A DNA stretch of 8,740 nucleotides from Gammaproteobacteria bacterium (GTDB taxonomy: Bacteria; Pseudomonadota; Gammaproteobacteria; Arenicellales; Poriferihabitantaceae): NCBI GenBank assembly GCA_024679435.1, contig JAIBDK010000073.1, positions 1-8,740 on the forward strand, read 5' to 3'. How positions within the stretch are numbered: the stretch's first letter is position 1; the number at the start of each line of letters is the position of its first letter. Made by a program: the position numbers and the translations under genes. Below the pieces are notes generated by a model. The model was not told where the DNA came from. It worked only from the letters and a program-made list of their open reading frames with translations, and made no database searches. Positions 5,949 through 8,740 of this stretch are shown here, in pieces.

Positions 5949-6806
5949 ATGAACAGTAACAGGGTAACGCCGCTTTTCAAATTTTCCCTGTTGCTCGTAT
6001 TTTCAATCGGCCTGATGATTGTTGACAGTAGAAGCGACATGCTTAAACAGGTGCGTGTAGTTGGATCAGTTGTTACACTGCCATTTGAAATGCTGGTTAC
6101 GTTTCCCTCTCGAGCATCCAGGACTGTTCAAAGGTTCTATCCCGACAGCAGTTTGTTTGAACAATACGAGGAACTCCGAAAAAAGCAGGCAATTCTTGAT
6201 GCAAGATTGCAACAGTTCGAAGCGATCGAAATGGAAAACAAACGTCTCGCTAAACTTTTGTCTGCCAGCAGACAATCCACTGATGAAGTCCTGCTTTCAG
6301 AAATAATAAATTTTGGCCTGGAACCATTTAATCAAAACATATTGGTTAACCGCGGCGTAGAATCTGGCGTTTATTTGGGTCAGCCTGCTATCTCACCAGA
6401 TGGTGTGCTAGGTCAGGTTTCCGAAACAGGTTATCTTAGGAGTGTGGTTACGTTGATCACAGATACAAGCCATGGACTACCCGTTCAGGTAGAAAGAAAC
6501 GGTTTGCGAACAATCATTCATGGATCGGGGAAGCCTGACAAAATAATAGCCCCATATCTTGAAAGTCAGGCAGACATTCAGACCGGTGATACGTTAATTA
6601 CTTCCGGAATGGGGGGAAGATTTCCAGTGGGGTATAAAGTAGCGACCATAACATCCGTGGTTAAGGACGCAAATGAGTCTTTCATGAAAATCGAAGCCCA
6701 AACCACAGCTCAGATTGGGTTTACCAAGGAAGTGTTGTTGCTCTGGAATACAGATACTCTCGGCAATCCACGGCCTCCTCATTCAGAAGAGAATCCGGAT
6801 GAATAA
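5949..6806 (+). CDS. mreC: Rod shape-determining protein MreC
   Basis: MreC is an inner-membrane protein whose periplasmic part links MreB filaments to PBP2 and is thought to activate PBP2. The 285-aa product has a short cytoplasmic tail and then a membrane segment at about residues 10-25 ending in IVDSR, as in other MreC proteins. A coiled coil for dimerisation spans about 69-105 (YEELRKKQAILDARLQQF and onward). Two beta-barrel domains follow (about 115-265), with the conserved motifs VNRGVESGVY, GQPAISPDGVLGQV and LITSGMGGRFPVGY. It lacks the long proline-rich tail of E. coli MreC (367 aa), which is common outside enterobacteria. The ATG at 5949 is the first start after an in-frame stop (5925-5927). 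No Shine-Dalgarno sequence is visible, and a 15-codon mini-ORF ends at the start codon (ATGA). The last eight bases overlap mreD. Confidence 0.97.
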   Translation: MNSNRVTPLFKFSLLLVFSIGLMIVDSRSDMLKQVRVVGSVVTLPFEMLVTFPSRASRTVQRFYPDSSLFEQYEELRKKQAILDARLQQFEAIEMENKRLAKLLSASRQSTDEVLLSEIINFGLEPFNQNILVNRGVESGVYLGQPAISPDGVLGQVSETGYLRSVVTLITDTSHGLPVQVERNGLRTIIHGSGKPDKIIAPYLESQADIQTGDTLITSGMGGRFPVGYKVATITSVVKDANESFMKIEAQTTAQIGFTKEVLLLWNTDTLGNPRPPHSEENPDE

Positions 6807-7293
6807 CGGAAGATTCGAAAAATCCTCTGTGGGTACAATTATTGTGACCTTTGTGATTGCTCTGATTTTAAATCTGATTGATTATCCGCAATGGATGGAA
6901 TATGCCAAACCGGACTGGGTGTTGCTGGTACTTTTCTACTGGTGTCTGGCACTCCCCAATCGAATAGGGGTAGGGTTTGGCTGGTTTACCGGGTTATTAC
7001 TAGATGTATTCTATTACTCCGTACTCGGGCAGCATGCCGTTGCCAAGGCATTCGTTGCCCTGATTGCGGTGTCTTCCCATAGAAGGTTACGTCTGTACAT
7101 GTTGTGGCAACAATGTTTTATCGTTTTTCTGGTAGCATCGGTTGACATAGCAATTACCGTTTGGATATTCAGTTTCACATCAGGTCTCGAAATCAGTGTT
7201 AAGTACTGGCAATCTGCTTTTACAACCTGTTTGCTGTGGCCGCTCATTTATACCGCCCTTAGACGTCTCCGACACCGAACCGGAATTCGATAG
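6799..7293 (+). CDS. mreD: Rod shape-determining protein MreD
   Basis: MreD is a small integral inner-membrane component of the elongasome and partners MreC. The 164-aa product is close to the 162 aa of E. coli MreD. It is very hydrophobic, with about five to six membrane segments (around residues 11-27, 38-52, 58-75, 82-92, 104-125 and 138-152). The family motifs are KPDWVLLVLFYW (37-48) and GWFTGLLLDVFYYSVLGQHA (61-80). The chosen ATG at 6799 overlaps the last eight bases of mreC and has a purine-rich AGAAGAG about 6-12 bases upstream. An in-frame ATG at 6715 lies inside mreC and would add an unlikely 28-residue hydrophilic extension. The stop TAG at 7291-7293 overlaps the mrdA start by one base. 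It ends with a basic tail (RRLRHR), consistent with a cytoplasmic C-terminus. Confidence 0.96.
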   Translation: MNNGRFEKSSVGTIIVTFVIALILNLIDYPQWMEYAKPDWVLLVLFYWCLALPNRIGVGFGWFTGLLLDVFYYSVLGQHAVAKAFVALIAVSSHRRLRLYMLWQQCFIVFLVASVDIAITVWIFSFTSGLEISVKYWQSAFTTCLLWPLIYTALRRLRHRTGIR

Positions 7294-8740
7294 TGATACC
7301 GGTTAGAGATTATTTAAACGAAAGTCGATTAATTCATGGAAGAATCATCTTCCTGATAGGTGTAGTTTTGTTGCTTACCCTTCTGCTGATTATGCGTTTG
7401 GGATACCTGCAAATCTATCAACACGAACGATTCTCTACGTTAGCCCAGAAAAACCGGATCGACCTTTATTCACTTCCTCCAGTTCGTGGTCTTATATACG
7501 ATAGAAATGGTGAAGTTCTCGCCCAAAATTTCAGGGTTTATAACCTGGAAATTCTTCCCGACAAAGTCGAGGATATGAATGATTTACTGGATGAGCTATC
7601 CAGAATTATCGAACTCACTCCCGGAGATATCAAGCATTTTAGATCCGTATTACTTAAACGCCCGTCCTTTGAAAGGCAAACCCTTAAAGCCAACCTTAGT
7701 GAGGATGAGGCTGCAGTCCTGGCCATAAATCAACATCGATATCCCGGTGCGGAACTGCGAGCACGTTTGCAGCGATATTATCCCGAAGGTGAGTTGGCTT
7801 CCCATGTAGTGGGCTATGTAGGCAGAATCAGCGCTGACGATCTTGAAACCATTGACAATAAGGTTTATCGCGGAATGGAGTATATTGGTAAGAGCGGTAT
7901 TGAAGCGTATTATGAAGACGTTTTGTTAGGCAAGTCAGGAGTTACCCGGGTGGAAACTAACGCTCATGGACGAATTGTTCGACAACTGGAGCAAACAGCT
8001 CCAGATACAGGTAAAACTATTCACCTCAGCCTCGACATAGCACTCCAGAAAAAAAGCACTCAGGCGCTGCAGGGATTTGAAGGGTCAGTGGTTGCTATAG
8101 AGCCTAGCACTGGAGAAATATTAGCCTTCGCCAGTTTTCCCTCCTACAACCCCAACCCCTTTGTAAATGGCATCAGCAGCAAGGGTTATAAAGTGTTGAG
8201 AGAGTCGGAGAGGCGCCCTTTGCTGAATCGCGCACTGTATGGCCGTTATGCGCCCGGTTCGACCATAAAAGGATTTATGTCCCTTGTTGGAATGGAAAAC
8301 GGAATCAGTCACAATACCGAAAGCTATTGTCCTGGTTTCTATCGATTACCCGGACACAGTCACCGCTACCGCTGCTGGAAAAAGCCAGGGCACGGTTTGC
8401 TGGACGGTCATGACAGTATTGTTCAGTCCTGTGACGTCTATTTTTATCGTCTTGCCAAGCAACTCGGCATTGATCGTATGCATGATGGCATGAGCCGTTT
8501 TGGATTTGGTCAGCAAACAGGAATTGATCTCCTCGGTGAGCCGACAGGGTTAATGCCGTCAAAAGAGTGGAAAAAACAAGCCCGTGGGCAGCCTTGGTAT
8601 CCCGGGGAAACCATTATCACGGGAATAGGGCAGGGATATATGCTCGTCACTCCGCTACAACTGGCCGTGGCAACAGCCACTCTCGCCAACCGGGGAAAGA
8701 AAATGTCTCCAAAGTTCCTGTCCGCCATTGAGCATCCCCA
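7293..8740 (+). CDS. mrdA: Penicillin-binding protein 2 (peptidoglycan D,D-transpeptidase), 3' end outside window
   Basis: PBP2 is the class B transpeptidase that crosslinks new peptidoglycan during cell elongation, working with RodA. Only 482 codons are present; the KTG motif and C-terminus lie beyond the right edge. The start is GTG at 7293, overlapping the mreD stop (TAGTG), with GGAA seven bases upstream. The first in-frame ATG is codon 34 and would remove the membrane anchor, so GTG is preferred. The membrane segment is at about 18-34. The dimerisation domain contains PPVRGLIYDRNGEVLA (68-83), YYPEGELASHVVGYVG and GIEAYYEDVL blocks. In the transpeptidase domain the catalytic Ser323 and Lys326 lie in PGSTIKG, and the second motif is SCD at 379-381 (SAD in E. 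coli). Near the end GIGQGYMLVTPLQLA matches the family. Cys346, Cys361, His367 and Cys380 could bind zinc. Confidence 0.97.
   Translation, partial: MIPVRDYLNESRLIHGRIIFLIGVVLLLTLLLIMRLGYLQIYQHERFSTLAQKNRIDLYSLPPVRGLIYDRNGEVLAQNFRVYNLEILPDKVEDMNDLLDELSRIIELTPGDIKHFRSVLLKRPSFERQTLKANLSEDEAAVLAINQHRYPGAELRARLQRYYPEGELASHVVGYVGRISADDLETIDNKVYRGMEYIGKSGIEAYYEDVLLGKSGVTRVETNAHGRIVRQLEQTAPDTGKTIHLSLDIALQKKSTQALQGFEGSVVAIEPSTGEILAFASFPSYNPNPFVNGISSKGYKVLRESERRPLLNRALYGRYAPGSTIKGFMSLVGMENGISHNTESYCPGFYRLPGHSHRYRCWKKPGHGLLDGHDSIVQSCDVYFYRLAKQLGIDRMHDGMSRFGFGQQTGIDLLGEPTGLMPSKEWKKQARGQPWYPGETIITGIGQGYMLVTPLQLAVATATLANRGKKMSPKFLSAIEHP

Overview
This window is a chromosomal housekeeping segment from a proteobacterium, most likely a gammaproteobacterium. 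A betaproteobacterium is possible, because the order mreB-mreC-mreD-mrdA divergent from gatCAB occurs in both classes. The evidence is the close match of every protein to proteobacterial families recalled from memory (MreB is exactly 347 aa, Maf is of the YceF type, and MreC, MreD and PBP2 are all recognisable). No mobile element, CRISPR array, toxin or defence gene is visible, and no frameshift or broken gene was found.

Layout, left to right: the 3' end of uvrB (+, 1-369) is followed after 10 bp by a convergent YceF-type Maf nucleotide pyrophosphatase gene (-, 380-964). A non-coding stretch of about 240 bp follows. It contains a weak candidate terminator for the tRNA-Arg(UCG) gene (-, 1209-1285, CCA encoded). 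Next comes a tight gatC-gatA-gatB operon on the minus strand (4515 down to 1329), with the tRNA 43 bp beyond gatB in the same direction. From a 157-bp divergent intergenic region the plus strand carries mreB (4673-5716), an unusually structured 232-bp gap, mreC (5949-6806), mreD (6799-7293) and mrdA/PBP2 (7293 to the window edge, incomplete).

Functionally there are two blocks. The gatCAB genes and the tRNA serve translation: GatCAB amidates mischarged Glu-tRNA(Gln) and/or Asp-tRNA(Asn). The mreBCD-mrdA genes encode the elongasome, which makes lateral-wall peptidoglycan in rod-shaped cells. MreB is the actin-like filament, MreC and MreD are the membrane scaffold, and PBP2 is the transpeptidase. 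The partner glycosyltransferase RodA is expected just past the right edge. uvrB and maf are repair and nucleotide-pool genes.

The observations most worth a second look are: (1) PBP2 carries Cys346, Cys361, His367 and Cys380 at the spacing I recall for the zinc site of Acinetobacter PBP2, suggesting a Cys3His variant; (2) the mreB-mreC gap holds an 11-bp-stem hairpin, phased T-tracts and two mini-ORFs, one overlapping the mreC start as ATGA; (3) the tRNA-Arg(UCG) pairs with frequent CGA codon use. I see no previously undescribed multi-gene system here.
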